NCBI GenBank assembly: GCA_040386335.1
Contig: JAZKFT010000001.1
Location: forward strand, 186,001 to 250,000
Reading direction: 5' to 3'
Source of the DNA: JAZKFT01 sp040386335
GTDB lineage: Bacteria > Bacteroidota > Bacteroidia > Chitinophagales > Chitinophagaceae
DNA: 64,000 nt
Below are positions 17,863 to 25,913 of this stretch, piece by piece; position 1 is the stretch's first letter; each line of letters starts with the position of its first letter. The notes under the pieces are model-generated. The model did not search any database. It was not told where the DNA came from and saw only the letters and a program-made list of their open reading frames with translations. The position numbers and the translations under genes were made by a program.

Positions 17863-17893
17863 CAAAAGATACTTTAAATTTATTTACAGTCAA
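17863..17893 (-). promoter_or_regulatory. -33/-7 promoter of the sigma-CHAT locus
   Basis: On the minus strand TTG (17893-17891) is followed by a 19-base spacer and TATCTTTTG (17871-17863), close to the Bacteroidota TTTG-N19-TAnnTTTG consensus with one extra base in the -7 box. The predicted 5' UTR is about 15-20 bases. This supports the ATG at 17844 as the sigma factor start. Confidence 0.6.
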
Positions 17894-18067
17894 TTTGCGG
17901 GCTGGCTAGCATGTTGTCATAAGCATAAACGAAAGTGTTTCTTCATGTACATCGAAATGCCATGAAAAACATCATCAGTTTTCCCTGATTTTTTTTTGAA
18001 AAATTGTGCGGTGTAGTTGTTTCGGTTTTGTTTGCCAGAGGGACGGGTAGCAGACTTTAGTTATAAT

Positions 18068-18598
18068 TTATGCAAATAGGGCAATCAATAAATTAGGCAG
18101 ACCTATTGCTACGGCAACTCCATAAATTAAATCGAGCCAAAAAAAACTGCCGATCGAGCCCAGGTATATAAGGCCCACAATCGGGTAGCCGACTAATTTT
18201 ACCCAAAAAGGGTTTTCTTTTTCTTTTACCTGTTCCCAAATAACATTTGCATCGCCGGTGCTGGGAAAAGCGTGCATCGCAATGGAGACGCCGAGGTAAA
18301 TAAGCACATAATCAAGCGGTGTGCCTGTATCGAATCTGAAAACGGGTAATGAAGCAGGCAGCGCAATGATGGCCCCGAGCAAGGTGTTTACAATGAATGG
18401 CCCGATACTGATCATGATACCCTTCAACTTATTAGTGGTGGCTTCATGTACCACGTAACCTGCCGGATTTTCCATCTGGAAATAGACCACTTTAAAAACC
18501 GGGACCTTAAACCACCTGCAAAAAAGCTGGTGGGCAAGTTCATGCACAATAACACCCGGAAATGTAACTAGTGTAATTAGGAAACCTGGAATGAACAT
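18068..18598 (-). CDS. M50/site-2-protease-like membrane metalloprotein
   Basis: 176-aa multi-spanning membrane protein. Near the N-terminus it has VIVHELAHQLFCRWF, a membrane-embedded HExxH zinc-binding motif typical of M50 peptidases. A later AMHAFPSTGDANVIW segment may supply the third zinc ligand (Asp), as in the compact site-2-protease core. At 176 aa it is shorter than full site-2 proteases (which often carry PDZ domains), so it is a minimal version. Its stop-start distance to the upstream zinc-ribbon TPR gene is 16 bp, so the two are probably co-transcribed. No substrate can be named. Confidence 0.75.
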   Translation of the reverse strand: MFIPGFLITLVTFPGVIVHELAHQLFCRWFKVPVFKVVYFQMENPAGYVVHEATTNKLKGIMISIGPFIVNTLLGAIIALPASLPVFRFDTGTPLDYVLIYLGVSIAMHAFPSTGDANVIWEQVKEKENPFWVKLVGYPIVGLIYLGSIGSFFWLDLIYGVAVAIGLPNLLIALFA

Positions 18599-18614
18599 AG
18601 GTTGATTTTAAAAA

Positions 18615-19646
18615 TTAATTCCTGAATTTCTGCTGCCCGCTAATAACATCCAGCGGATACTGCATATAGCTGGTAGCTACAGAATCCGAAGCTGCTTTTT
18701 TAATCATTTCATCCCGCTCTTTCAGTTTATTATTGTAGTGGTATACTAACGCCATTGTGGCTAAACTGTAATAGTCTTTTTCATTCATTTTGTAAGACGT
18801 AGAAGCTAGTTTTAATGCTTCTCCATCCTTATGTTGCTTTAATAAGGTACGGGCTTTGGAAGAAAGAATATAAGTGTTCTCGTGGTTGATCGCCAGCGCC
18901 TTGTCGCAATAATAAAAGGATGAATCCATTTGGTTTAATTCTCTTTTTATAGTTGCTTTTATTACAATGGCAGGCATGTAATCCGGTTTTAATAATAGTA
19001 TGCTACTAAGCATGCTGTCGCTTGCTATGTAGTCACTCCTGTTAAATAGCAATGAAGCATAATTAGCTTTTGCGTAAACATCCTCCGGATTTCGTGCAAG
19101 GAACGGGATCAGCTCATTATCAGGTATGGTATCCCGGGATTTGTACTTTTCTGAAAGAGCCATCAAGGAGTCGTTTGCCACGTAATCATCAGCCTTAGTC
19201 AGCATATTTTGCAGGTCTGCAAACAAATCGTTGTCCTCTATTTCCTTTCCAACTATCCCTGATGAAATCTTTGCTACAGTAGAAATATCCTGGTTATAAA
19301 AAGCAGCCAGCATCAGGTGTGCCTGCGCTTCAATATTGTTGGGTAATTTGGCTATAACAATTTCAAATTCTCTTTGGGCCGTTAAATAGTTATTTGCTTT
19401 CTCTGCTTTCTTTCCTTTTTCTAAATGCATGGCCAGTGAAAAGCTTTTAGGAAGGTTGGACATCGAAAAAATAAAAATGACGGCTATAGCGCCGCCAAAT
19501 ATTTTTATCCAAAGCGGAATGGGAAACTTAATGAACTTTTCCCTGCATTCCTGGCATAATGGTGTTGGGCCACCTTGCGCTATAACAAGATGACCACAAT
19601 TTGCACAGCCACTTTTTGGGGAGGGTTCGGATTGATCGATATCCAT
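18615..19646 (-). CDS. Zinc-ribbon, single-TM, TPR protein
   Basis: 343 aa. The N-terminus carries two CxxC pairs (CANCGH and CQEC), forming a small cytoplasmic zinc ribbon. A transmembrane segment (PLWIKIFGGAIAVIFIFSM, about 43-61) follows, and then a long extracytoplasmic helical region with TPR-like motifs (KANNYLTAQREFEIVI, AKANYASLLFNRSDY). Function unknown. It is paired with the M50-like membrane protein 16 bp downstream, so it may be a scaffold or substrate adaptor for it (inference). Confidence 0.75.
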   Translation of the reverse strand: MDIDQSEPSPKSGCANCGHLVIAQGGPTPLCQECREKFIKFPIPLWIKIFGGAIAVIFIFSMSNLPKSFSLAMHLEKGKKAEKANNYLTAQREFEIVIAKLPNNIEAQAHLMLAAFYNQDISTVAKISSGIVGKEIEDNDLFADLQNMLTKADDYVANDSLMALSEKYKSRDTIPDNELIPFLARNPEDVYAKANYASLLFNRSDYIASDSMLSSILLLKPDYMPAIVIKATIKRELNQMDSSFYYCDKALAINHENTYILSSKARTLLKQHKDGEALKLASTSYKMNEKDYYSLATMALVYHYNNKLKERDEMIKKAASDSVATSYMQYPLDVISGQQKFRN

Positions 19647-19672
19647 GCAGGAAGTTTTGGCAATAATAGAAC

Positions 19673-20860
19673 TTACTTCAATACGCCCAACTCTTTACCC
19701 ACTTTAGTGAATGCAGCGATGGCAGTATCCAAATGTGCCTGTGTATGTGCGGCACTCAACTGCACCCGAATGCGGGCCAATCCTTTGGCAACCACGGGGA
19801 AGAAAAAGCCGATCACATAAATGCCTTCTTCCAGCAGCTTGGCCGCAAAGGTTTGTGCCACCACTGCATCGTACAACATAATGGGTACAATTGGGTGATC
19901 ACCCGGTTTGATATCGAAACCTGCTTCCGTCATTTTGGTGCGGAAGTAGGTGGTGTTAAACTCTAACGTATCACGGAGTGTGGTTGCTTCGGTAAGCATA
20001 TCAAGCACAGCAATGCTGGCACCCACGATGCTTGGAGCTACTGTATTGCTGAATAAATAAGGGCGGCTGCGCTGACGGAGCAGTTCGATAATTTCTTTTC
20101 GGCCACTGGTAAAGCCACCGCTGGCGCCACCGAGGGCTTTACCCAAAGTACCGGTAATAATATCTATACGACCCATTACGCCACGGTATTCATGGGTACC
20201 CCGGCCGGTTTTGCCAAGGAAGCCGCTGCTATGGCATTCATCTATCATTACAATGGCATCGTATTGATCGGCCAGGTCGCAAATTTTATCCAGTTGGGCA
20301 ATGGTTCCATCCATGCTGAACGAACCATCTGTAACAATGATCCGGCTGCGGAGGCCGGCCGTTTCAGCCAGTTTCATTTCCAGGTCGGCCATATTATTGT
20401 GCTCGTAGCGGTAGCGTTGCGCCTTGCATAAACGAACCCCATCGATAATACTGGCGTGATTGAGTGTGTCGCTGATAATGGCATCCTGTTCACCAAACAA
20501 AGGCTCAAATACACCGCCGTTTGCATCAAAGGCAGCAGCATATAAAATGGTGTCTTCAGTTCCGAGGAAAGCGGCGATCTTTTGTTCCAGTTCTTTATGA
20601 ATATCCTGTGTACCGCAAATAAAACGTACACTGCTCATGCCGTAGCCATGGGTGTCTATGGCTTTGTGAGCGGCCTCAATTACTTTGGGATGGGATGATA
20701 AACCGAGGTAATTATTGGCACAAAAGTTCAGGACGGTCTTGCCATTTACGGTGATCTCAGGGCCCTGTTCGCTGGTGATAATGCGTTCTTTCTTAAACAA
20801 CCCGGCGGCTTCTATTTCTTTTACTTCGGCGGCAATGCGGTCAACAAATTTTTGGTTCAT
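19673..20860 (-). CDS. kbl: 2-amino-3-ketobutyrate CoA ligase
   Basis: 395-aa PLP enzyme of the alpha-oxoamine synthase family. It cleaves 2-amino-3-ketobutyrate with CoA to glycine and acetyl-CoA, the second step of threonine degradation after threonine dehydrogenase. The length equals that of the family. The PLP lysine is K241 in TGTLGKALGGASGGF, with DECHSSGFLGKTGRG before it and the N-terminal NFCANNYLGLSSHP segment. The sister enzymes BioF and serine palmitoyltransferase are possible alternatives, but the N-terminal and SVRFICGTQDIHKELE segments favour Kbl. No tdh gene lies next to it. A -7 box lies at 20887-20894. Confidence 0.93.
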   Translation of the reverse strand: MNQKFVDRIAAEVKEIEAAGLFKKERIITSEQGPEITVNGKTVLNFCANNYLGLSSHPKVIEAAHKAIDTHGYGMSSVRFICGTQDIHKELEQKIAAFLGTEDTILYAAAFDANGGVFEPLFGEQDAIISDTLNHASIIDGVRLCKAQRYRYEHNNMADLEMKLAETAGLRSRIIVTDGSFSMDGTIAQLDKICDLADQYDAIVMIDECHSSGFLGKTGRGTHEYRGVMGRIDIITGTLGKALGGASGGFTSGRKEIIELLRQRSRPYLFSNTVAPSIVGASIAVLDMLTEATTLRDTLEFNTTYFRTKMTEAGFDIKPGDHPIVPIMLYDAVVAQTFAAKLLEEGIYVIGFFFPVVAKGLARIRVQLSAAHTQAHLDTAIAAFTKVGKELGVLK

Positions 20861-20886
20861 ACGGCTGTATTTAAAATGTTTTGCCG

Positions 20887-20894
20887 CAAATGTA
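20887..20894 (-). promoter_or_regulatory. -7 promoter element of kbl
   Basis: TACATTTG on the minus strand is an exact TAnnTTTG match 26 bp upstream of the kbl ATG. I see no convincing -33 TTTG at the right distance. Confidence 0.4.
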
Positions 20895-20914
20895 AACAGG
20901 TCGGTACACAGAAC

Positions 20915-21469
20915 CTAACCTGCGTTTGCGCAATCGTTTTCTTCTGTTGTTCCGGGCCGGGTCATGTACATATACCAGTTCCATTCCCAGGTGCTGCCGT
21001 TGTCATTGGAAAATGCCTGGCTCCACACCGGTTTGTCGGGATTTGTTTTATCCCAGTTAAACATCACGATGATTTCCTTGCCATCGAAAATATCCCGGGT
21101 ATAAAAGGTCCCGATATTGTTTTCGAAAGAACCTGTAACCGGGGTATCCAATATCGCTAAATTGCTATCGGCCCAGTAAATACTCCATAGCCTGGTGATG
21201 GGGTTAAAAAGACGGAGCGTCATTCCTTCAAAAGGGTTGCCGTCGAAAGTGGCGAAAAAACTGTCCGTGTTGCCAAGTCCAGCCAGGATTTTGCGCATTT
21301 CCTGTTTGGCCTCAAACTCCGTCCACTCGCTGCAGTTGTTAAGTCTTGTTTTGAGTTTGCGGTTATGAATATCCCATTTGCCCTCCAAAAAATCAAAGTC
21401 GTTTGGAGAGGAAGTTTCTGAAGGCATAATATTTAAATCCACTGAAGCCGTTAATGCTATCATTGTCAT
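20915..21469 (-). CDS. Conserved hypothetical protein, DUF1579-like (copy 2)
   Basis: 184 aa, paralogous to the protein encoded just upstream. Both share FDFLEGKW, RLxNPxTxLWSxYW, PVTGSFENxxGxxYT and the C-terminal WEWNW segment, a pattern seen in DUF1579/lipocalin-like beta-barrel proteins that may bind small ligands. This copy lacks a clear signal peptide, while the other has one. It is last in a likely four-gene unit beginning with the WYL regulator. Function not established. Confidence 0.72.
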   Translation of the reverse strand: MTMIALTASVDLNIMPSETSSPNDFDFLEGKWDIHNRKLKTRLNNCSEWTEFEAKQEMRKILAGLGNTDSFFATFDGNPFEGMTLRLFNPITRLWSIYWADSNLAILDTPVTGSFENNIGTFYTRDIFDGKEIIVMFNWDKTNPDKPVWSQAFSNDNGSTWEWNWYMYMTRPGTTEENDCANAG

Positions 21470-21514
21470 TGTGTTTGTGTTTTATAGAACTGATTTCGGT
21501 ATTGAAATGGCTGG

Positions 21515-22150
21515 TTACGCTATCCGGGTTAATACCATTTCCCAATTCCATTCCCATGTTTTGCCGTTATCATCGGACAAGGCCTGGCTCCATTTTGGGT
21601 GTTGCGGATCTGTAGCATCCCATTGATACAGCACAATGATCGCTTTCCCATTGAAGGAGTCTTTTGTGTACAACCTGCCAACGCCATTTTCAAAGGAACC
21701 AGTTACAGGGTGTTCATCCATTGTTCCGCCATTACTGTCGGTCCAGTAAACGGACCACAATTTTGTTTGAGGATTATAAAGGCGGATGGCCATTCCTTCG
21801 TAAGGTTTCCCATTTAGCTCTGCGTAGAAGTTTTCTACATTGCTAATGCCTCTTAGTGCCTTGCGCATGTGCAGCTCAGATTCAAAGGTTGTCCAGTCAT
21901 CACTATTGCTAAACAGGGTGGTCAGTTTGCGGTTTTGAACCTTCCATTTCCCTTCTAAAAAATCAAAGTCGTTTTGAGAGGATGTTTTTGAAGGGACAAT
22001 TTTCAATTTTCCCGTTTTGGTAAGGGTTGCATTGGTCATTTTCATTTTGGTTAAAGCTTTTGTTTGGGAAAAAATGCCGGATGACAGCAATGAGGCCGTG
22101 ATGGTTAAAGCAAGCAGGGGTATTTTCCTGGTTGACAAAATGGTTTTCAT
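21515..22150 (-). CDS. Exported conserved hypothetical protein, DUF1579-like (copy 1)
   Basis: 211 aa with a signal peptide (IPLLALTITASLLSSGIFSQ) and the same core as the downstream paralogue: NDFDFLEGKWKVQNRKL, GKPYEGMAIRLYNPQTKLW, HPVTGSFENGVGRLYT, WEWNWEMV. The pair arose by tandem duplication, with one copy exported and the other apparently cytoplasmic. It starts 6 bp after the NIPSNAP stop, so the two are co-transcribed. Confidence 0.75.
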   Translation of the reverse strand: MKTILSTRKIPLLALTITASLLSSGIFSQTKALTKMKMTNATLTKTGKLKIVPSKTSSQNDFDFLEGKWKVQNRKLTTLFSNSDDWTTFESELHMRKALRGISNVENFYAELNGKPYEGMAIRLYNPQTKLWSVYWTDSNGGTMDEHPVTGSFENGVGRLYTKDSFNGKAIIVLYQWDATDPQHPKWSQALSDDNGKTWEWNWEMVLTRIA

Positions 22151-22156
22151 AGATTT

Positions 22157-22510
22157 TTATTTAGGGGTTATATTTCTTAAGGCATCAATCGAGGCCTTGG
22201 TGGCAGCTATTACAACATTTGTATAACTGAGGATATGCGAAATGATGGCTTCCCTTGGCCCCAGCTTCCATTCGTCGCTGCCGTAAAATGCATCCTGGCT
22301 TTGCTGCAGGTGTTCCAGGTTTTTATACGTGCGGACCAGGAAATACGAATCCTCGCTTTGGAGGGATGGTCCAAATGCCACTACGTCCACCTGCCATCGC
22401 GTAAGCATGGGCATGGATTGTTCTATGACCAGTTTGTGAAAGGCGGCGCCTGTGCCGGGCTTTAAATTGTACGAACGGATCTCTATAATAGGACTTGCTG
22501 TGTTTGTCAT
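22157..22510 (-). CDS. NIPSNAP family protein
   Basis: 117 aa with the ferredoxin-like NIPSNAP pattern: IEIRSYNLKPGTGAAFHK at the start, YFLVRTYKNLEHL in the middle and a WKLGPREAIISHI end. NIPSNAP proteins are small dimeric alpha-beta barrels of poorly defined function. It lies between a WYL regulator and two DUF1579-like genes, which are its likely co-regulated partners. Confidence 0.85.
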   Translation of the reverse strand: MTNTASPIIEIRSYNLKPGTGAAFHKLVIEQSMPMLTRWQVDVVAFGPSLQSEDSYFLVRTYKNLEHLQQSQDAFYGSDEWKLGPREAIISHILSYTNVVIAATKASIDALRNITPK

Positions 22511-22564
22511 ACAGCAAACTTAGAAGGGGCCACTGACAGCCCTATGGCAGTCTGAAAAGCGGCG

Positions 22565-23242
22565 CTAAAATATTTTTATGTAGTCTTCCGTAGTAAAATC
22601 ATGCTCTTTTTTAAATGCGGAGCGGGTATCGGTAAGCTGCGTTATCATTTTTACTTTGAAATCACGATAGCCGTTTCGAAGCCAGCACCAGCCAATCATA
22701 TGCCAGGCGTGGTTATAGAAGATAAGACCCACGGGCTCGATCTCTCTTTTTGTCCCGAGACCATTATTATCCGTGTAGGCAATGCTCAAGACAGTTTTAT
22801 CAGCAATGGCATGTTGAATTGTGGTGAGGTGATCCGTTTCCTCTTTATCGGTTTTGGCAACATAGATATTTATTTGAGAACTTAAGGCCTCTGCCCGGTC
22901 GAGGTGATGGGGTTTTAGTACTGCTTTAATTTTATTGAGGGCGGTATTGCTGTGTTTGGTAATAGACCGGTCGGCGAACTTAATAGCCAGCGTATGAAGC
23001 AGTATCAAGGCATTGGCTTCCTCCGCTGTAAATGTAAGCGGCGGCAGAAAAAAGCCCTGTGCAATGCAGTAGCCTTTTAATGGCTCAAAGCCAACAGGCA
23101 CGCCAATTTCATTCAGCGCTTTTACATCGCGGTAAACGGTACGGATACTGATCTCAAATTTTTCCGCCAGCTTTTCGGCGGGGACAAATTTCTTTGATTG
23201 CAGTGCCATTAAAATGCCCATCAACCTGTCGACCCTGTTCAT
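22565..23242 (-). CDS. YafY-type HTH/WYL transcriptional regulator
   Basis: 225 aa. The N-terminal winged helix (about 1-60: RVDRLMGILMALQSKKFV, then FEISIRTVYRDVKALNEIG) is the HTH_11/DeoR type. The C-terminal WYL domain contains the PVGLIFYNHAWHMIGWC segment, which usually binds a ligand or nucleic acid. Such regulators commonly control an adjacent gene. It is divergent from the SDR gene (89-bp gap) and heads the NIPSNAP/DUF1579-like cluster. Confidence 0.88.
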   Translation of the reverse strand: MNRVDRLMGILMALQSKKFVPAEKLAEKFEISIRTVYRDVKALNEIGVPVGFEPLKGYCIAQGFFLPPLTFTAEEANALILLHTLAIKFADRSITKHSNTALNKIKAVLKPHHLDRAEALSSQINIYVAKTDKEETDHLTTIQHAIADKTVLSIAYTDNNGLGTKREIEPVGLIFYNHAWHMIGWCWLRNGYRDFKVKMITQLTDTRSAFKKEHDFTTEDYIKIF

Positions 23243-23331
23243 ACAGCTAAAGTTATTGGAGCTAAATATAAAAGCTGCAAATCAAAAGCTGTTTGATTAT
23301 TCCTTTTATCTTCATTTCAAATAACCATTGC

Positions 23332-24150
23332 ATGTCGTTCCAAAACAAAACCATTATTATTACCGGTGCCACCAGGGGTATTGGTAAAGCCATTGCCCTG
23401 AAACTTGCTGCAGAGGGCGCCAACATTGTGATTGCAGCAAAAAGCGTGGAAGAAAACCCCAAACTTGGCGGAACCATTTTTACCGCAGCTGCCGAAGTGG
23501 AAGCCGCCGGTGGTAAGGCCCTGGCCGTTCAATGCGATATCCGTTTTGAAGACCAGGTGCAGAACGTGGTAGACAAAACCATCGAAACTTTTGGCGGTAT
23601 CGATGTGCTGATCAACAATGCTTCGGCCATTTCGCTTACAACTACAGAACAAACCGAACCCAAGCGTTTCGACCTCATGTACGACATCAATGTACGTGGC
23701 ACTTTTATGATGTGCAGAGCCTGCATCCCCCATTTAAAAAAGGCAGAAAATCCGCATATACTCACCCTGTCGCCACCCATCAGCATGGAGCCAAAATGGT
23801 TTAGCCGACACCTGGCCTATACCATCAGCAAATTTGATATGAGTATGATCGCTTTCGGCCTGGCAGCCGAGTTAAAAAAAGATGGCGTTGCTGCCAATGC
23901 GCTTTGGCCAAAGACCACCATTGCCACCGCTGCTGTGCAAAACCTGCTGGGTGGCGATGCGCTTATCAATATGAGTCGTACTGTGGATATTATTGCTGAT
24001 ACGGCTTATATTATTTTAAGCAAACCATCGAGAGAATGTACCGGTAATTTCTTTATCGACGAAGATGTATTGGCTGCTGAAGGCATTACAGACTTGAGTA
24101 AATATTCGGTGGTGCCAGGGGCGAAATTGTACCCGGATTTGTTTGTTTAA
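23332..24150 (+). CDS. HSDL2-like short-chain dehydrogenase
   Basis: 272-aa NAD(P)-dependent oxidoreductase. The Rossmann glycine motif TGATRGIG is at residues 11-18, NNAS at 95-98, and the catalytic Tyr163 and Lys167 are in YTISK. The SPPISMEPKWFSRHLAY and NALWPKTTIATAA segments match the hydroxysteroid-dehydrogenase-like 2 (HSDL2) branch rather than classical FabG. The ATG at 23332 is preferred to an upstream start because the SDR fold begins at once there. It is divergent from the WYL regulator, which may control it. Substrate unknown. Confidence 0.88.
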   Translation: MSFQNKTIIITGATRGIGKAIALKLAAEGANIVIAAKSVEENPKLGGTIFTAAAEVEAAGGKALAVQCDIRFEDQVQNVVDKTIETFGGIDVLINNASAISLTTTEQTEPKRFDLMYDINVRGTFMMCRACIPHLKKAENPHILTLSPPISMEPKWFSRHLAYTISKFDMSMIAFGLAAELKKDGVAANALWPKTTIATAAVQNLLGGDALINMSRTVDIIADTAYIILSKPSRECTGNFFIDEDVLAAEGITDLSKYSVVPGAKLYPDLFV

Positions 24151-24222
24151 CGTGGACCAAGTAGTTCGTAGCCGAGAGTAAATAGGAAACTGTAGTTTTT
24201 GCGAATGATAAAACCTGAATAA

Positions 24223-24942
24223 ATGGAGGACATAGAATGGGTAATGTTCTTTGACGAATTTGCAAGCGACTTTCATCCAACATTTGAGAAAGAACTAAGT
24301 CGCCAACTTTATGAAAAGGGTAGTGAAGGCACTGGCATAAAACAGTTTGGCAAATATGGCTTCCAGTTGATTGTTGGAATGAAGGACATACATTTAAAAG
24401 TTGTCGAAAATAAAGTTTTTGCTAAGATAGATTTCATAACCCCTACATCCTGGTCATTTTCTGTTGACATCTATTGGAGTGCAAATGAAGAAAACGACGT
24501 TTTGCAAATTCATAAAAAAGATGTGTTGGTGTCAAAGGTTGAAGTGAACTGGGCGAACAATTTTCCGTTAGAAAAAATATTGCCCCATATTCGACCTTAT
24601 AGAGTTGACAAGAAAAGTAAGACGGGTTTCAATTTCGACGTTGAGTATTATTATTTTTTGCTTCCAGATATCTCGTTAGAATTTGAATTTTTAACGCCAC
24701 TCAGCAATCAGTCAATAATTGAAATCAACACATTTTTCAAGGATTTTACCTACAAGTGGAATGACCAGAAAAAAGGCAAGGAGATTCAACAAATAAGTGA
24801 GCTTAGAAAAGAGGATGAAAATAACTATTCTGTTGTCACAGACATTGGCTTAAAGAATAATATTCGGCTAATCGCTGAATTGCTTAAAGAATTTTCCGCC
24901 GAATTCGGAAATCTTCCCATAGTCAAAGTGACAATTACATAA
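24223..24942 (+). CDS. Hypothetical protein, unrecognised
   Basis: 239 aa; I do not recognise the family. It has no signal peptide or membrane segment and is rich in Phe, Lys, Glu and Ile. The DNA is visibly more A+T-rich than the flanking genes. It is isolated between the SDR gene and a convergent glycosyltransferase, so context says nothing. The composition suggests possible horizontal acquisition. Confidence 0.7.
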   Translation: MEDIEWVMFFDEFASDFHPTFEKELSRQLYEKGSEGTGIKQFGKYGFQLIVGMKDIHLKVVENKVFAKIDFITPTSWSFSVDIYWSANEENDVLQIHKKDVLVSKVEVNWANNFPLEKILPHIRPYRVDKKSKTGFNFDVEYYYFLLPDISLEFEFLTPLSNQSIIEINTFFKDFTYKWNDQKKGKEIQQISELRKEDENNYSVVTDIGLKNNIRLIAELLKEFSAEFGNLPIVKVTIT

Positions 24943-25004
24943 ATTTACTTACGACAACCGACGTAGAATTAAAACAAAAGCTCTGTCCGTAGTCGGCCAT
25001 CGCA

Positions 25005-25880
25005 TTACAACTTATAATTCTTATAATCAAACGGCCTTTTACCGCCAGTAACCAATGCAATAAAATTCTTGAACCGTTCTTTAAAAGGCAGATTGGCTTT
25101 TGCCGGTTCGTATTCAAAATTCCAGTTGGCTTTTGCAATGCGGTCCTGCATTACCGCCGGGTGCGTGCCGGTAAATTTTTGCAGCACCTGGGTTTGGTCG
25201 TACTCAAACCCGCCTTTGTTTTCCTGGTTCATTTTTTCAGTCCATTCGTCGCCGTTCCAAAGGCCGCCGCTGTTATTCCATTTGGCTTGCATGGCCAGCG
25301 GTTCGCGTACCCAGCCGTAATGATACATGGCTGCATTAGCGGGTTTTACCCTGAGCTTTTCATTGGGTTTTTTCCGAAAACCTTGTGCGTCTTCATAGCT
25401 GAAAATATCCTTGTTATTGCGGATGATCCGTATCTCATTCCGGTACCATTTACTGCTGCTGCCCACCAGGTTATAGGAGCCATAAAAATGCACAAAATCA
25501 AAAAGCAAGCCTTCAACACGGGTATCGTCTTTCCAGCGCATCATGCTTTCTTTTAACGGGGCATGGTATTGCTCGTGCAGCACTTCATCGCCCTGGATAT
25601 AAATGCACCAATCACTTTGCCAGTTGATGGCCGCAAACGCTTTATTGGTTTCATCGGCCAATACCCGGCCGCCATGCTTCAGGGTTTCATCCCATACGGT
25701 ATCAATGATGATTATTTTTTTTGGGTCGATGGCAGCCACCATTTCCCGGGTCGCATCCTCACCGGCACCTACGGCAACAACCAGTTTATCTACCAATGGC
25801 AAAATGCTTTTCAGCGATTCCACGATCGGGAAATCGTATTTTATGGCATTGCGGATGAAAGAAAAACCGGTGACGGTCAT
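25005..25880 (-). CDS. Family 2-type glycosyltransferase
   Basis: 291 aa. The N-terminal GT-A-like half begins MTVTGFSFIRNAIKYDFPI, then has a nucleotide-binding strand with VDKLVVAVGAGEDAT and an acidic WCIYIQGDEVL motif in the position of the DxD metal site. The C-terminal half is less conserved. GT2 enzymes transfer sugars from nucleotide donors. There are no neighbouring polysaccharide genes, so the acceptor cannot be inferred. Confidence 0.8.
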   Translation of the reverse strand: MTVTGFSFIRNAIKYDFPIVESLKSILPLVDKLVVAVGAGEDATREMVAAIDPKKIIIIDTVWDETLKHGGRVLADETNKAFAAINWQSDWCIYIQGDEVLHEQYHAPLKESMMRWKDDTRVEGLLFDFVHFYGSYNLVGSSSKWYRNEIRIIRNNKDIFSYEDAQGFRKKPNEKLRVKPANAAMYHYGWVREPLAMQAKWNNSGGLWNGDEWTEKMNQENKGGFEYDQTQVLQKFTGTHPAVMQDRIAKANWNFEYEPAKANLPFKERFKNFIALVTGGKRPFDYKNYKL

Positions 25881-25913
25881 GAAGATTTTTTGGGGCTAAG
25901 GTAGGGTAATGAG

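Noticed and set aside
17845..17865. Seven-residue N-terminal extension of the sigma factor from a TTG start
   Set aside because: The TTG is part of the -7 promoter box; the ATG at 17844 is better placed.
23293..23331. Upstream start for the SDR gene
   Set aside because: The added residues come from the divergent intergenic region and lie before the SDR fold; the ATG at 23332 directly begins the NAD-binding strand.
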